From Rhizobiales bacterium UBA3584 (GTDB lineage: Bacteria > Pseudomonadota > Alphaproteobacteria > Rhizobiales > Devosiaceae), in the NCBI GenBank assembly GCA_002375765.1, contig DFMV01000059.1, forward strand, positions 8,253 to 43,135: DNA of 34,883 nt, in the 5' to 3' direction. The position numbers and the translations under genes were made by a program. Under the pieces are notes generated by a model. That model had not been told where the DNA came from and searched no databases. It worked only from the letters and a program-made list of their open reading frames with translations. Below, in pieces: positions 17,413-25,717 of this stretch; positions within the stretch are counted from its first letter, which is position 1, and every line of letters begins with the position of its first letter.

Positions 17413-18390
17413 CTAATAGTCGAACTGGATCATGCGGTTCATGACGAACACACCCGTCATCATCATGCCCGCGGCAACGCCCAGGCAGATGTTGCCCACA
17501 CTGGTGGTGACAAGCGGCGCCAGATAGCCGGGACTGATAACGGACACGGCACCGATAACGAAGACAGGCAAGGCGCCGATAATCATCGCCGAAGCCTTGG
17601 CCTCCGAACTCATGGCCTTGACCTTGCCTTTCATTTTCTTGCGGTTGCGCAGAACGATGGCAAGGTTTGACAACGCTTCGGAAAGATTGCCGCCCGATTG
17701 CTGCTGGACGGTGATGACAACGATGAAAAAGTTGACTTCGGACAAAGGGACGCGATCAAAAAGCACAGGGACGGCTTCAGCCATGCTTTTGCCCACCGAT
17801 TGCTGGTCGAGAACGCGCATGAATTCCGATCGCACCGGCTGTTTGACTTCCCTGGCAACGAGCCGAATGGAGTCGTTGAGCGGCATGCCCGCCCTGACAC
17901 CGCGTACGATAGCCTCAACGGCGTTGGGCAATTCGTCGAGATAGGCGCTCTGGTATCTCTTGCGCCGCCAGCCCAGATAGACATTGGGCAAGACATAGGC
18001 ACTGGCCATGGCAAAGACTGCAGCATAGAGCAGTGGGACCTGCACCACGATCAGAACGACAAACATGCCGATGCCCAGAATGATGGAGTTGCGAATCCAG
18101 ACCTTTACCGAGGTCTTGATCCCCGCCTGAAATATCCGGTGCTTCAAGGTGGTCTTGGCGCGGCGCGCGTTGAGAGCGTCCGATTGCTGCTTGAGCGCAT
18201 CCTGAACCGTGCGGCGGCGCGTCTCTCTGGTCTTGTCCGCGGTGACAGTCTGCCGACGCACCTGCACATCGGCCTGAAGCGCTTTCATTCGCTTGTCGGC
18301 TCGGCTCGAACCAGCCAGCGCCGGCACGAAGGCGATACCCAATGCTCCAACGCAGACCACGACGAGGATGGCGAGAATGAGTGGGCTCAT
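17413..18390 (-). CDS. tadB: Tad pilus inner-membrane platform protein TadB
   Basis: Partner of TadC in the inner-membrane platform. It has 325 residues: an N-terminal membrane segment (about 4-26), a charged cytoplasmic region, a pair of membrane helices (about 100-140), the T2SSF domain (about 160-290; LPNAVEAIVRGVRAGMPLND and QQSGGNLSEALSNLA) and membrane segments at the C-terminus. The TadB-TadC pair is diagnostic of Tad systems. It begins two bases after the stop of cpaF, so expression is tightly coupled. Confidence 0.94.
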   Translation of the reverse strand: MSPLILAILVVVCVGALGIAFVPALAGSSRADKRMKALQADVQVRRQTVTADKTRETRRRTVQDALKQQSDALNARRAKTTLKHRIFQAGIKTSVKVWIRNSIILGIGMFVVLIVVQVPLLYAAVFAMASAYVLPNVYLGWRRKRYQSAYLDELPNAVEAIVRGVRAGMPLNDSIRLVAREVKQPVRSEFMRVLDQQSVGKSMAEAVPVLFDRVPLSEVNFFIVVITVQQQSGGNLSEALSNLAIVLRNRKKMKGKVKAMSSEAKASAMIIGALPVFVIGAVSVISPGYLAPLVTTSVGNICLGVAAGMMMTGVFVMNRMIQFDY

Positions 18391-18392
18391 GG

Positions 18393-19868
18393 TCAGCGTA
18401 TCAGTTCATGTTGTTCGACATTGGCGCGCTCGAGAGCCTCAACGAGCGCAATTTCCTCGTTGAAGTAGCGGGCTTTCTCGGTGAACTGGGGCTTGGTGAT
18501 GCCGGTGGACCGATGACGACCAAGCAGGGCGCCGTTGGCGTCTTCTCCCATGATGTCGTAAAGGAACACGTCCTGAGTGACGATGACATCACCTTCCATA
18601 CCGAGCACTTCAGAAATATGGGTGATACGGCGCGAACCGTCACGCAAGCGGGCCGCCTGAACGATCACGTCGATCGAGGATACGATCATTTCGCGAATGG
18701 TGCGGCTGGGGAGCGCGAACCCACCCATGGTGATCATCGATTCCAGACGGGAAAGGGCCTCACGCGGAGAGTTGGCGTGCAACGTGCCCATGGATCCGTC
18801 GTGGCCGGTGTTCATGGCTTGGAGAAGATCGAACGCTTCGGGGCCACGCACTTCGCCGACGATGATCCGCTCAGGACGCATACGAAGACAGTTCCTGACC
18901 AGTTCGCGCATGGTGACTTCGCCTTCGCCCTCAAGGTTGGGCGGGCGGGTTTCCAACCTGACGACGTGGGGCTGCTGTAGCTGCAGCTCCGCGGAGTCTT
19001 CGCAGGTGATGACACGCTCGTCTTTGTCGATGAAGGCGGTAAGACAGTTGAGCAATGTGGTTTTGCCAGAACCGGTACCGCCGGAAATCAGGACATTGGC
19101 CCGCACGCGGCCCAACACGCGCAAGACTTCGGCACCCTCGGGGGAAATCGAGCCGAACTTGACCAATTGAGGCAAGGTCAGCTTGTCCTTTTTGAACTTA
19201 CGAATGGTCAGCGTAGGGCCATCGATCGAAAGCGGCGGAGCGATGACGTTCACACGAGAGCCATCAGGCAAACGCGCATCGCATATGGGTGAGGATTCAT
19301 CCACACGGCGACCGACCTGGCTCACGATGCGCTGACAAACGTTCATCAGGTGCGCATCGTCGCGGAAGCGCACATTGGTCAGCTTCACCCGTCCATTCAC
19401 TTCGATATAGCAACGCTGAGAGCCATTGATCATGATATCGGCGATGTCGTCGCGGGCCAGAAGCGGCTCAAGCGGGCCATAGCCCAGAACGTCGTTGCAG
19501 ATGTCGTCGAGCAGATCTTCCTGCTCGGAAATCGACATGACGAAGTTCTTGAGAGCGATGATTTCGGCGACGATGTCGCGAATTTCCTCGCGCGCGGAAT
19601 CCTGATCCATGGCAGCGAGCTGCGAGAGATCGATCGAGTCAATCAGGGCCGAGAAGATCGAGGATTTGGTCTGGAAATAGTTCTTGTCACGACCCGTGGA
19701 TTCGACGGTATCAACGCTATCTTCGATCCGTGTCGTCCGTGGGGGCTCGGTTGTGGCACCTGAGGGCTGCGAGCGGGCATGCTCAAGCTCCGGTGCCTCG
19801 GGAAGAGGCGCCGGGCGACTTGGAGCCGGCTGGGTGTTGCCACCGAAACTCGCGCGCTTGCCGAACAT
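18393..19868 (-). CDS. cpaF: Tad pilus assembly ATPase CpaF/TadA
   Basis: Hexameric secretion ATPase that powers pilus extension (and, in Caulobacter, retraction). It has 491 residues. The first 60 are a disordered Pro/Ser/Thr-rich leader, a helical domain spans about 65-130, and the ATPase core carries Walker A GGTGSGKT (263-270), the Asp box ([11 protein letters not shown]), Walker B ([12 protein letters not shown]) and the His box ([15 protein letters not shown]). It lies between cpaE (21 bases upstream) and tadB. Confidence 0.96.
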   Translation of the reverse strand: MFGKRASFGGNTQPAPSRPAPLPEAPELEHARSQPSGATTEPPRTTRIEDSVDTVESTGRDKNYFQTKSSIFSALIDSIDLSQLAAMDQDSAREEIRDIVAEIIALKNFVMSISEQEDLLDDICNDVLGYGPLEPLLARDDIADIMINGSQRCYIEVNGRVKLTNVRFRDDAHLMNVCQRIVSQVGRRVDESSPICDARLPDGSRVNVIAPPLSIDGPTLTIRKFKKDKLTLPQLVKFGSISPEGAEVLRVLGRVRANVLISGGTGSGKTTLLNCLTAFIDKDERVITCEDSAELQLQQPHVVRLETRPPNLEGEGEVTMRELVRNCLRMRPERIIVGEVRGPEAFDLLQAMNTGHDGSMGTLHANSPREALSRLESMITMGGFALPSRTIREMIVSSIDVIVQAARLRDGSRRITHISEVLGMEGDVIVTQDVFLYDIMGEDANGALLGRHRSTGITKPQFTEKARYFNEEIALVEALERANVEQHELIR

Positions 19869-19889
19869 CGTTTAAAGCCTTCCTTGTAA

Positions 19890-21167
19890 TTACGCCCGCT
19901 TGCGCTTGCGAAACAGGTCGGGGATACGGATTCCTGAGGGCCGGCTGGTCGCCGGAGCACTCGATCGCCCGGTGAGCTCAAGACCAAGCGAGCGGAAGGT
20001 GTCGTTGACCTTATGAGTCGCCGAAACTTCCGCGATCATCTGTCCATTGTTCGCAGCGGTTCCGAACAAGGCCGGTTCAAAGCCGATCTGAGCGGCAAGG
20101 CGGCATTCAATGGACGAAGCGAACTCGGCCGGCGGGATTTCAGGACGCTTGGAAATACCCGTTTTGTTGACCACGATAAGCGGGTCGCTATCGCTCGGCC
20201 GCAGCGCCTTGACCGCGTCGGCAATGGCCTTGGCGTTGCGCAGATTGGCAAGATCGGGCTCGGCGACGATCACGACCTCATCGACGGCAGCCAGAGTGTG
20301 GCGCACCCAGCTTGTCCAGAGATGGGGGATGTCGAGAATGACAACGGGAACGGTCTTCTGGCTGAGCTCGATAACCTGCTCGAAACTGCGTTCGGAAAGA
20401 TCGTAGGCCCGATCGAGCGTGGCAGGTGCGGCGAGAAGGGAAATGTGATTGGCCGCCTTACTCATCAAGCGATCGAGCATCACCGCGTCCATCTTGTCAC
20501 TGGCATAGACCGCATCGGCGACGCCCTGGGGCGGATCCTGATTGAAATCGAGGCCGGCTGTCCCGAAGGGCAGATCGAGATCGACAACCAGAACGTCCTG
20601 GCTGATCGAGCGGGCGATCGCCCAGGCGACGTTATGCGCGACAGTGGAGGCCCCGGCCCCGCCCTTGGCAGAAATGAAGCCCATGGAGCGGCCGATTGGC
20701 GCCGCACCTTCGGAGGCGAACAGGTCGGTTATGGCGTTGATGATGGTCGCGCTTGAGGACGGCATGACCAAATATTCGGAAACACCGGCGCGGATGAGGC
20801 TGCGGTAGAGCATCACATCGTTGACGTGTCCGATGACGATAACCCGGGTCGAGGCGTCGCACACCTCCGCCAGCTTGCCCAGGGCGCCTTCGATCTGATC
20901 GGCTGGCAATGTGGTTTCAACGAGGATGAGGTTGGGTGTGGGGTTGGTGCGGTAGGTTTCGACCGCCCCCTCCAATCCACCGTTGTGCGTCGTGAGCGCC
21001 ACCTTCGACATCCGCCGATCGTGGGTCGTGTCCTCGATGATTTGCGCGGTCTGTGAGTGCTCGCAGAACGCCTGAATCGTGATACGCGGGATCAATCGTG
21101 CGCCGCTTACCGTCTCGGCGGGTGCATCGGATGCATTTGCACGATCATCGTTGTCGATAAAGTTCAT
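19890..21167 (-). CDS. cpaE: Tad pilus localisation ATPase CpaE/TadZ
   Basis: MinD/ParA-like protein that places the pilus machine at the cell pole. It has 425 residues: a receiver-like N-terminal domain (about 55-150; NLILVETTLPADQIE, RVIVIGHVNDVMLYRSLIRAG) without an evident phospho-acceptor set, then a P-loop ATPase domain. The P-loop is KGGAGAST (168-175), where the usual second Lys is Ala; atypical P-loops are known for TadZ. The signature Lys before the first Gly is kept. Switch motifs DVLVVDLDLPFGTAGLDF and VILDIPHLW are visible. It sits downstream of a predicted terminator that separates it from cpaC. Confidence 0.93.
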   Translation of the reverse strand: MNFIDNDDRANASDAPAETVSGARLIPRITIQAFCEHSQTAQIIEDTTHDRRMSKVALTTHNGGLEGAVETYRTNPTPNLILVETTLPADQIEGALGKLAEVCDASTRVIVIGHVNDVMLYRSLIRAGVSEYLVMPSSSATIINAITDLFASEGAAPIGRSMGFISAKGGAGASTVAHNVAWAIARSISQDVLVVDLDLPFGTAGLDFNQDPPQGVADAVYASDKMDAVMLDRLMSKAANHISLLAAPATLDRAYDLSERSFEQVIELSQKTVPVVILDIPHLWTSWVRHTLAAVDEVVIVAEPDLANLRNAKAIADAVKALRPSDSDPLIVVNKTGISKRPEIPPAEFASSIECRLAAQIGFEPALFGTAANNGQMIAEVSATHKVNDTFRSLGLELTGRSSAPATSRPSGIRIPDLFRKRKRA

Positions 21168-21192
21168 CGTTTCTACCCCAAACGGGACGTCT

Positions 21193-21225
21193 CAAAAAAG
21201 GCACCCCGGCGGCAATGCCGGAGCG
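21193..21225 (-). terminator. Predicted terminator between cpaC and cpaE
   Basis: On the minus strand CGCTCCGGC and GCCGGGGTG form a stem of nine pairs (two of them G-T wobbles) around a six-base loop, followed by G-CC and six Ts. It begins just after the cpaC stop (21232) and would lower transcription into cpaE, cpaF, tadB and tadC. This is also the position where many loci carry cpaD. Confidence 0.7.
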
Positions 21226-21231
21226 AAGGGA

Positions 21232-22605
21232 TCAGTCAAGCATGAAACCAACGGAGCCACGGAACTGTCCGCCCGCCGCGCCGCCGACCCCGTACATGCT
21301 CTCCATGCGCCCCAGAAAGATGGCTTCGGCATCTGAAGAGGGTTGATAGAAGTCGTCCGGCGTGGCGACCGGGGTCACGCTTGGCTGGGCGATCACGGGC
21401 GTGACGAGGATCACCAGTTCGGTTTGGGAGGTGCTGTATTCGTAAGACCGGAACAGCGCGCCGAGAATGGGGATGTTGCCGAGCCCGGGCAATTCGTTGA
21501 TCTGGCGCCGTGTCCGCTCCTCGAGCAGCCCTGCAATCGCCAGCGTCTGGTGAGCTGGCAGTTCCACCGATGTCGAGGCACTGCGCGTATTGAGAGCACC
21601 CGAAATCGTATCGGAAATCTCGGAAACCTCGGTATTGATATCCAGCGCGATCAAGCCATTCGAGCGCACAGTCGGTGAGAAATTCAGCTTTATGCCGTAT
21701 TCCTTGTAGTCGTAGCTTTCTTCACCATCGCTAACCACGCGGATCGGCAACTCGCCGCCAACGTGGAAATTTGCCTCTTGTCCCGACATTGCCGTGAGCA
21801 CCGGTTCAGCGAGAAGGCGCAGGGCGTTCTGACTCTGCAACGCCTGCAGCGACGCGTCGATTGAGAAACCGCCCTGGCTGAAATCGCCTGAATAGCTGCC
21901 AGCGGAATCCCCGGTTGCGGGTGCCGAATTCAAGCCCAGATTGAGCGCGCCAACCGAGAGCGACCCGGACAGATTGATGCCCAGTGCCTGCGCGGCGTCG
22001 CGCTTGATCTCGGCTACGACGACCTTGAGCGCCACCTGCTGGCCGCCTGCGACGTTGATGACTGAGGTTACATTGCTTTCGCCTCCGACATACTGCGCCG
22101 CTATGGCGACCGCCTTTTCCATGTCATCTCCGGACTGAACGTCGCCCGAAAGAATGACTGAATCGGCAAAGGACTGAACCTGGACGCGTGAGCCGGGAAG
22201 CAGACGATTGATGGTTGCAGCAAGGCCCGAGGAGTCCTGGGCCACGGAAATCTCGATCACCGCGATGCCGCCGCCCGAAGAGTCCAGAAACAGGATGTTG
22301 GTTTCGCCCGCCGCGATGCCCTGAATGACAGCGCGCGTACGCGTCCGCATCAGCGCGTTGGCGACGCCTGGTTGGGATACAATAACCTCTCCTGCTTCAA
22401 CCGGCAGATCGATTATGATCGACTTGTTGACCCCGATTTCCACGTATTGAGTGCGCCCCAGCTCGCTTTGGGCTATGCGCAAATGTGGAGAGGTGGCGGC
22501 AAGGACCGGCGTGGTGCCCGCCAGCGCCGCAAGCATCAAACCCGTCAACAAAGCGCGCATCAGATCAAACCGAGCGGCGAAAGGCTGTTTCGGAGCGAAG
22601 AACAT
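21232..22605 (-). CDS. cpaC: Tad pilus outer-membrane secretin CpaC/RcpA
   Basis: Forms the outer-membrane channel for the pilus. It has 457 residues, with a signal peptide ending near residue 36 (LMLAALAGTTPVLA), the pilus-assembly N-domain (about 45-125; SIIIDLPVEAGEVIV, RTRAVIQGIAAGETNI), a BON-like domain (about 128-190; VILSGDVQS), then the secretin domain (about 230-420) with LRLLAEPVLTAMSGQEANFHVGGELP and the closing VELPAHQTLAIAGLL and LGNIPILGALFRS motifs. Its ATG directly abuts the cpaB stop codon. A second Met at residue 16 gives a more compact signal peptide and is possible. Confidence 0.94.
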   Translation of the reverse strand: MFFAPKQPFAARFDLMRALLTGLMLAALAGTTPVLAATSPHLRIAQSELGRTQYVEIGVNKSIIIDLPVEAGEVIVSQPGVANALMRTRTRAVIQGIAAGETNILFLDSSGGGIAVIEISVAQDSSGLAATINRLLPGSRVQVQSFADSVILSGDVQSGDDMEKAVAIAAQYVGGESNVTSVINVAGGQQVALKVVVAEIKRDAAQALGINLSGSLSVGALNLGLNSAPATGDSAGSYSGDFSQGGFSIDASLQALQSQNALRLLAEPVLTAMSGQEANFHVGGELPIRVVSDGEESYDYKEYGIKLNFSPTVRSNGLIALDINTEVSEISDTISGALNTRSASTSVELPAHQTLAIAGLLEERTRRQINELPGLGNIPILGALFRSYEYSTSQTELVILVTPVIAQPSVTPVATPDDFYQPSSDAEAIFLGRMESMYGVGGAAGGQFRGSVGFMLD

Positions 22606-23508
22606 CTATCTGACCTCGATGACGGGTGAAGACGGCTGAGCCGGCTCGATTGGAGCAGCGGGGTTGTCCAGAGCCGAGACCGACGTGCCCGAAGGGGGGG
22701 CGCTACGCGGGGCGCTGGATGTGATCGATTGTGATTGGCCGTAGCGAACGAGCCTCACCGTCTGGCTTCCGCTGTTGTCGTCTGCCACGGTTTGTCCAAA
22801 ATCGACGACCGAACGCAGAACCAGCGTCAGCCGTCCGATGGATCCAGACTGCAGGATCGTCTCCGACTGGGCCGGCGTCACCTCCAGTGTCGCGATTTCG
22901 GCGCTCTCAAAGACCTGCGAGGAAGGATTGTCGGGATCGACCTGCCCGCCCGTTGTGCCGGCTTCGCCAAGGCGTGTGCCTATGGCCAGAACGCGAATAT
23001 TGGAGAGGATTGTCTCCGAATAATCGCCACCCGAGCGGGTGAGAACGATATCGACACGATCGTTTGGAACGATGTAACCGCCCGACGCGGAGTCGGGGTT
23101 GACCGCGACCGAGACGGCCCGCATGCCTTGCCCGATAACAGCCGAAAGATAGCCCTGTGTCGAGTTGACCAGCTTGGCTTCACGGATGGGTTCCCCGGGG
23201 AAAAATTCGAAGCGTGCCACCGAGCCAGCCACCTGCTGGGGCGCATCGGGAACGGCGCTGGCCGTGATGAATTCGGAGCGCAGCGCCCCCTCGGGCCAAT
23301 CCTGCCAGCCCACGTCTGCTTCGGTAAGGCGCTGCCCTAGGCCGATTGCCCGATTGGCTACCAGAACCTGAGCGCGCGCCTCGCGCTGCAATTCGACGGT
23401 GGCCGACTCTTGCTGAGGACGGGGATTGTTGCCGCGCGTCGCCAGGAACGCGGCGAGCCCGCCCGCCACGATAGCGACCACGATGAGCAGAATACGCGCC
23501 GGTTTCAT
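22606..23508 (-). CDS. cpaB: Tad pilus assembly protein CpaB/RcpC
   Basis: Periplasmic protein anchored by an N-terminal segment (about 5-25, ILLIVVAIVAGGLAAFL) that associates with the secretin. It has 300 residues. The SAF domain spans about 47-115 (QVLVANRAIGLGQRLTEADVGW), followed by the RcpC/CpaB core (RAVSVAVNPDSASGGYIVPNDRVDIVL), which resembles a pilus-stabilising beta-clip fold. The C-terminus is Pro/Ser-rich. It starts about 260 bases after the end of cpaA, so it may have its own promoter. Confidence 0.93.
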   Translation of the reverse strand: MKPARILLIVVAIVAGGLAAFLATRGNNPRPQQESATVELQREARAQVLVANRAIGLGQRLTEADVGWQDWPEGALRSEFITASAVPDAPQQVAGSVARFEFFPGEPIREAKLVNSTQGYLSAVIGQGMRAVSVAVNPDSASGGYIVPNDRVDIVLTRSGGDYSETILSNIRVLAIGTRLGEAGTTGGQVDPDNPSSQVFESAEIATLEVTPAQSETILQSGSIGRLTLVLRSVVDFGQTVADDNSGSQTVRLVRYGQSQSITSSAPRSAPPSGTSVSALDNPAAPIEPAQPSSPVIEVR

Positions 23509-23770
23509 CTGACCCTAAACTCCCGCTGGCCCATGCCCTTTGAGGCACTTGCACTGTTTTTGGGAGACAGGACGTCTCGACACTTCCGGCCCCCAACGAT
23601 CAGCCCCTGAGCGCAAATCTGGATGCGCTTGTGGGCGTGATCGGACAACTATTGCCGGGAAAGGGTCAAAACTTGGTTAATCGATGCTTTTTTGCAAAGG
23701 TTAACCAATGGTTTAAGGCAGGTCTTTTGCGTAAGCTGAAAGGAGGTTCCCGACCTTCGCGAAGGAAGGC
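23509..23770. promoter_or_regulatory. Intergenic region upstream of cpaB with TTAA half-sites
   Basis: A 262-base gap inside the otherwise compact minus-strand pilus cluster, with no gene that I can support. It contains GGTTAACC (23699-23706, a perfect palindrome), TTAA at 23677-23680 and TTAA at 23713-23716, giving TTAA-N8-TTAAC on the minus strand, one base longer than the CtrA pattern. A 12-base palindrome CCTTCGCGAAGG lies at 23754-23765 just after cpaA. The region probably carries the promoter of cpaB-cpaC. Confidence 0.45.
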
Positions 23771-24328
23771 TTACAGTGTGCCCAATTGATCAAGCAGTGT
23801 TTGCTGGACCGCCTGACTGGTCACCAGTTGCTCATAGATGAAGGTCTGGGGATAAACCAGCATGGCGCCGATCGCCAGGGCAATGCCGTAGGGCACACCG
23901 GTTTTGGGATGGTGCAGGCGGGCGATCCATCCAACGCTCAGAAGCGGCGCGGGAAGTGCGTAGCGGCGGCTTATCACAAGCGCAAAGGTCAATATACCGC
24001 CCAGGACGGCCGCATAAAGAAGAAAGGGCAGCATGAACTCAAAGCCCATCCACATGGCGACCCCTGCCGCCAGCTTGGCGTCTCCCCCACCGATCCAGCC
24101 CAGAGCAAAGAGAGTAAAAGTAACCACCAGGACCAGCGCGCCCGTGGCCAGATGAATCCCAATGAGTGCCGGGCTCATGCCCACGATCAGCGCGACGATC
24201 ACGAAGCCCGCGACAACAGCAGCCACAAGCGCATTCGAAATCCGCATAGTCAGCAGATCCGAGCAGGCGGCGAAAGCCATTAGAAGAGGGAAGACGAAAG
24301 CAAGTATTGGATTAATCACGCCAACCAC
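23771..24328 (-). CDS. cpaA: Prepilin peptidase CpaA/TadV
   Basis: Inner-membrane aspartyl protease (A24 family, no methylase domain) that cleaves Flp prepilins and the TadE-like pseudopilins. The GTG at 24328 gives 185 residues; a second GTG three codons on is also possible. The catalytic Asp residues are Asp24 (ACSDLLTMRISN) and Asp83 (GGGDAKL). About five or six membrane segments are present. The start lies two bases after the stop of the second pilin gene, so the two are coupled. Confidence 0.92.
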   Translation of the reverse strand: MVGVINPILAFVFPLLMAFAACSDLLTMRISNALVAAVVAGFVIVALIVGMSPALIGIHLATGALVLVVTFTLFALGWIGGGDAKLAAGVAMWMGFEFMLPFLLYAAVLGGILTFALVISRRYALPAPLLSVGWIARLHHPKTGVPYGIALAIGAMLVYPQTFIYEQLVTSQAVQQTLLDQLGTL

Positions 24329-24330
24329 CC

Positions 24331-24510
24331 TTAACCGCCGCCGGACGAAAGCTCGGTAGAAATATTGTCGGAGATGTATTGGAACAGATCGGTGAATCCT
24401 GCTTCGAACATCGTCAGAGCTCCAATGACAAAGATCGATACAAGAGACGCGATCAGTGCGTATTCAATCGCGGTCGCTCCCCTCTGATCCTTGATGAATG
24501 CCCTTAACAC
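24331..24510 (-). CDS. Flp-family type IVb pilin, second copy
   Basis: Small pilin of 59 residues from the GTG at 24510, which has AAGGACAAGGG just upstream; a TTG at 24531 is a weaker alternative. After a short basic leader it has the Flp processing site, with cleavage expected after Gly11 in QRGATAIEYAL (Glu at +5, Tyr at +6), then one hydrophobic helix. The C-terminus (STELSSGGG) has no Cys. It differs from the first pilin after the helix and lies behind a strong terminator, so it may be a minor pilin made at a lower level together with cpaA. Confidence 0.88.
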   Translation of the reverse strand: MLRAFIKDQRGATAIEYALIASLVSIFVIGALTMFEAGFTDLFQYISDNISTELSSGGG

Positions 24511-24576
24511 GATTAGCCCTTGTCCTTCCAAAGCGCCTTACTCGTACATCTCTAGCGGCGTTCTGCTTAACAAATC

Positions 24577-24608
24577 AAAAAAAGAAAGGGGGCTGATGCC
24601 CCCCTTCT
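24577..24608 (-). terminator. Strong terminator after first pilin gene
   Basis: On the minus strand AAGGGGG and CCCCCTT form a seven-pair G/C-rich stem around a seven-base loop (GCATCAG), followed by TCTTTTTTT. It lies 20 bases downstream of the stop of the first Flp gene and upstream of the second, so most transcripts should contain the first pilin only. Confidence 0.88.
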
Positions 24609-24627
24609 CAGCTTCAAAAGCCCACTA

Positions 24628-24816
24628 TTAGCATGTGCCGTTGATATCGGCCGCTGAAGACAAAGTCTCGCCGATCGTACAGAACGTGCTTTCCAGCGCC
24701 GGCCCGGCAAGCGAAAGTCCGGCGATGATGACGACCGCCACCAGCGCCGCGATCAGACCATATTCGATGGCAGTAGCGCCGGATTCATCGGCGACGAATT
24801 TCTTGAACAGATTCAT
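24628..24816 (-). CDS. Flp-family type IVb pilin, probable major subunit
   Basis: A 62-residue prepilin starting MNLFKKFVADESG, with AAGGAG eight bases before the ATG at 24816. The longer open frame upstream lacks support. Cleavage is expected after Gly13, giving mature ATAIEYGLIAALVAV with Glu5/Tyr6, the Flp hallmark, and a single hydrophobic helix. Two Cys are present, Cys46 and the terminal Cys62, which could form a disulfide in the periplasm. It is first in the minus-strand cluster and followed at once by a strong terminator. I infer that this is the most abundant pilin. Confidence 0.92.
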   Translation of the reverse strand: MNLFKKFVADESGATAIEYGLIAALVAVVIIAGLSLAGPALESTFCTIGETLSSAADINGTC

Positions 24817-25120
24817 GACTAAGCTCCTTGTTCGTGCGTCCTCGAGTGACTGCATCGTTCGACGCGTCACACATCGAACATGGCGCCAAGCTAGTCTCCG
24901 CCAGTTGAAATTGAGTTAATCGGGCTTTTCAAAACCTCCTGTTCCGCACCAATACTCAACATGACTAGCAAATCGTTTCCATGGCCCGTAACATTCTAAC
25001 TATTCTCGCTCCACCCTGTCTTTATATATATGGCCGTCGCATCGGACCTCCGTTTGCCAAATCGTAACCATTGACGTCCATGATCGGGTAACCATGTCAA
25101 TCGGGGCGGGAATTGTAATC
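24817..25120. promoter_or_regulatory. Divergent promoter region between pilin gene and secretin N-domain gene
   Basis: About 300 bases with no supported gene; open frames here lack similarity. The sequence is AT-richer than its surroundings, with a TATATATA stretch near 25023-25031. It should contain the promoters of the major pilin (minus) and the orphan secretin N-domain gene (plus). The octamer GTAACCAT occurs twice, at 25064 and 25088. Confidence 0.5.
24904..24919 (-). promoter_or_regulatory. CtrA-like site upstream of first pilin gene
   Basis: On the minus strand this reads TTAACTCAATTTCAAC, which fits the CtrA consensus TTAA-N7-TTAAC with one mismatch. It lies about 90 bases upstream of the pilin start. 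CtrA controls pilA in Caulobacter; control here is inferred from the motif alone. Confidence 0.4.
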
Positions 25121-25585
25121 ATGCCGGGTCAGTTGCGCAGCACCTTGATTGCTGCAGTATTTCTCATGGGTGGATACGGCCTGGGTCCCGCCATCGCCCA
25201 GGACCAGGACGCCGTCACCGTCACTGTCAACACCAATATGGCCCGGGTGCTTCGCATCAATGCCCCCGCAGCCACGGTGATTATCGGCAATCCGGCAATC
25301 GCCGATGTCACGATACAGGATCCCCAGACGTTGATCCTGACCGGCAAGAGCTTTGGCCGCACCAACATGATCATCCTCGATTCCAATGGCGATCCCATAG
25401 CCGACACCATTGTGGAAGTGGCCCAACTCACCTCCGACACCGTTACGGTCTTCATGGGGGCCCAGCGAACCTCGATGGCCTGCGCACCCAACTGCCAGCC
25501 CGTCATCATGCTGGGAGACGACACCAGCTACACCTCGGATGTCATCTCTTCGAGCAGCATTATCGACGGCGCGGCCAGCCGTTAA
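25121..25585 (+). CDS. Secreted pilus-assembly N-domain protein (secretin-like, no channel)
   Basis: A 154-residue protein with a signal peptide (MPGQLRSTLIAAVFLMGG, cleaved near AIAQ at 24-27), followed by one domain (about 32-105) that matches the N-terminal domain of CpaC: VTVTVNTNMARVLRI, PAATVIIGNPAIADV, TLILTGKSFGRTNMIILD. No secretin channel follows. Instead there is a short tail with a Cys pair (Cys121 and Cys125) and a Ser-rich end. The ATG at 25094 would add 9 residues. It is divergent from the pilins and precedes the TadE-like genes. It probably acts in the periplasm next to CpaC, but its role is unknown. Confidence 0.82.
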   Translation: MPGQLRSTLIAAVFLMGGYGLGPAIAQDQDAVTVTVNTNMARVLRINAPAATVIIGNPAIADVTIQDPQTLILTGKSFGRTNMIILDSNGDPIADTIVEVAQLTSDTVTVFMGAQRTSMACAPNCQPVIMLGDDTSYTSDVISSSSIIDGAASR

Positions 25586-25717
25586 AGCCAATTTATCCTC
25601 AGCTCTTAAGTCCCGGTTTACCTTGGCTGCAAATGGCGGGTGGCTGTGACCAAACCCTAACTTTCGGTTAGTGAGCTTTTGCGTATTGTGCCCAGCGATT
25701 TCAGATGGAGCGCGGGC

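Noticed and set aside
24635..24919. 94-codon plus-strand frame opposite the first pilin
   Set aside because: Overlaps the pilin and its promoter; no similarity and no ribosome site.
25064..25095. Direct repeat GTAACCAT twice, 24 bases apart
   Set aside because: Short and close to chance expectation; kept only as a note in the promoter region.
25657..25671. CTAAC-TTTCG-GTTAG hairpin before the TadE-like gene
   Set aside because: Only five pairs and weak T-run; not enough for a terminator call.
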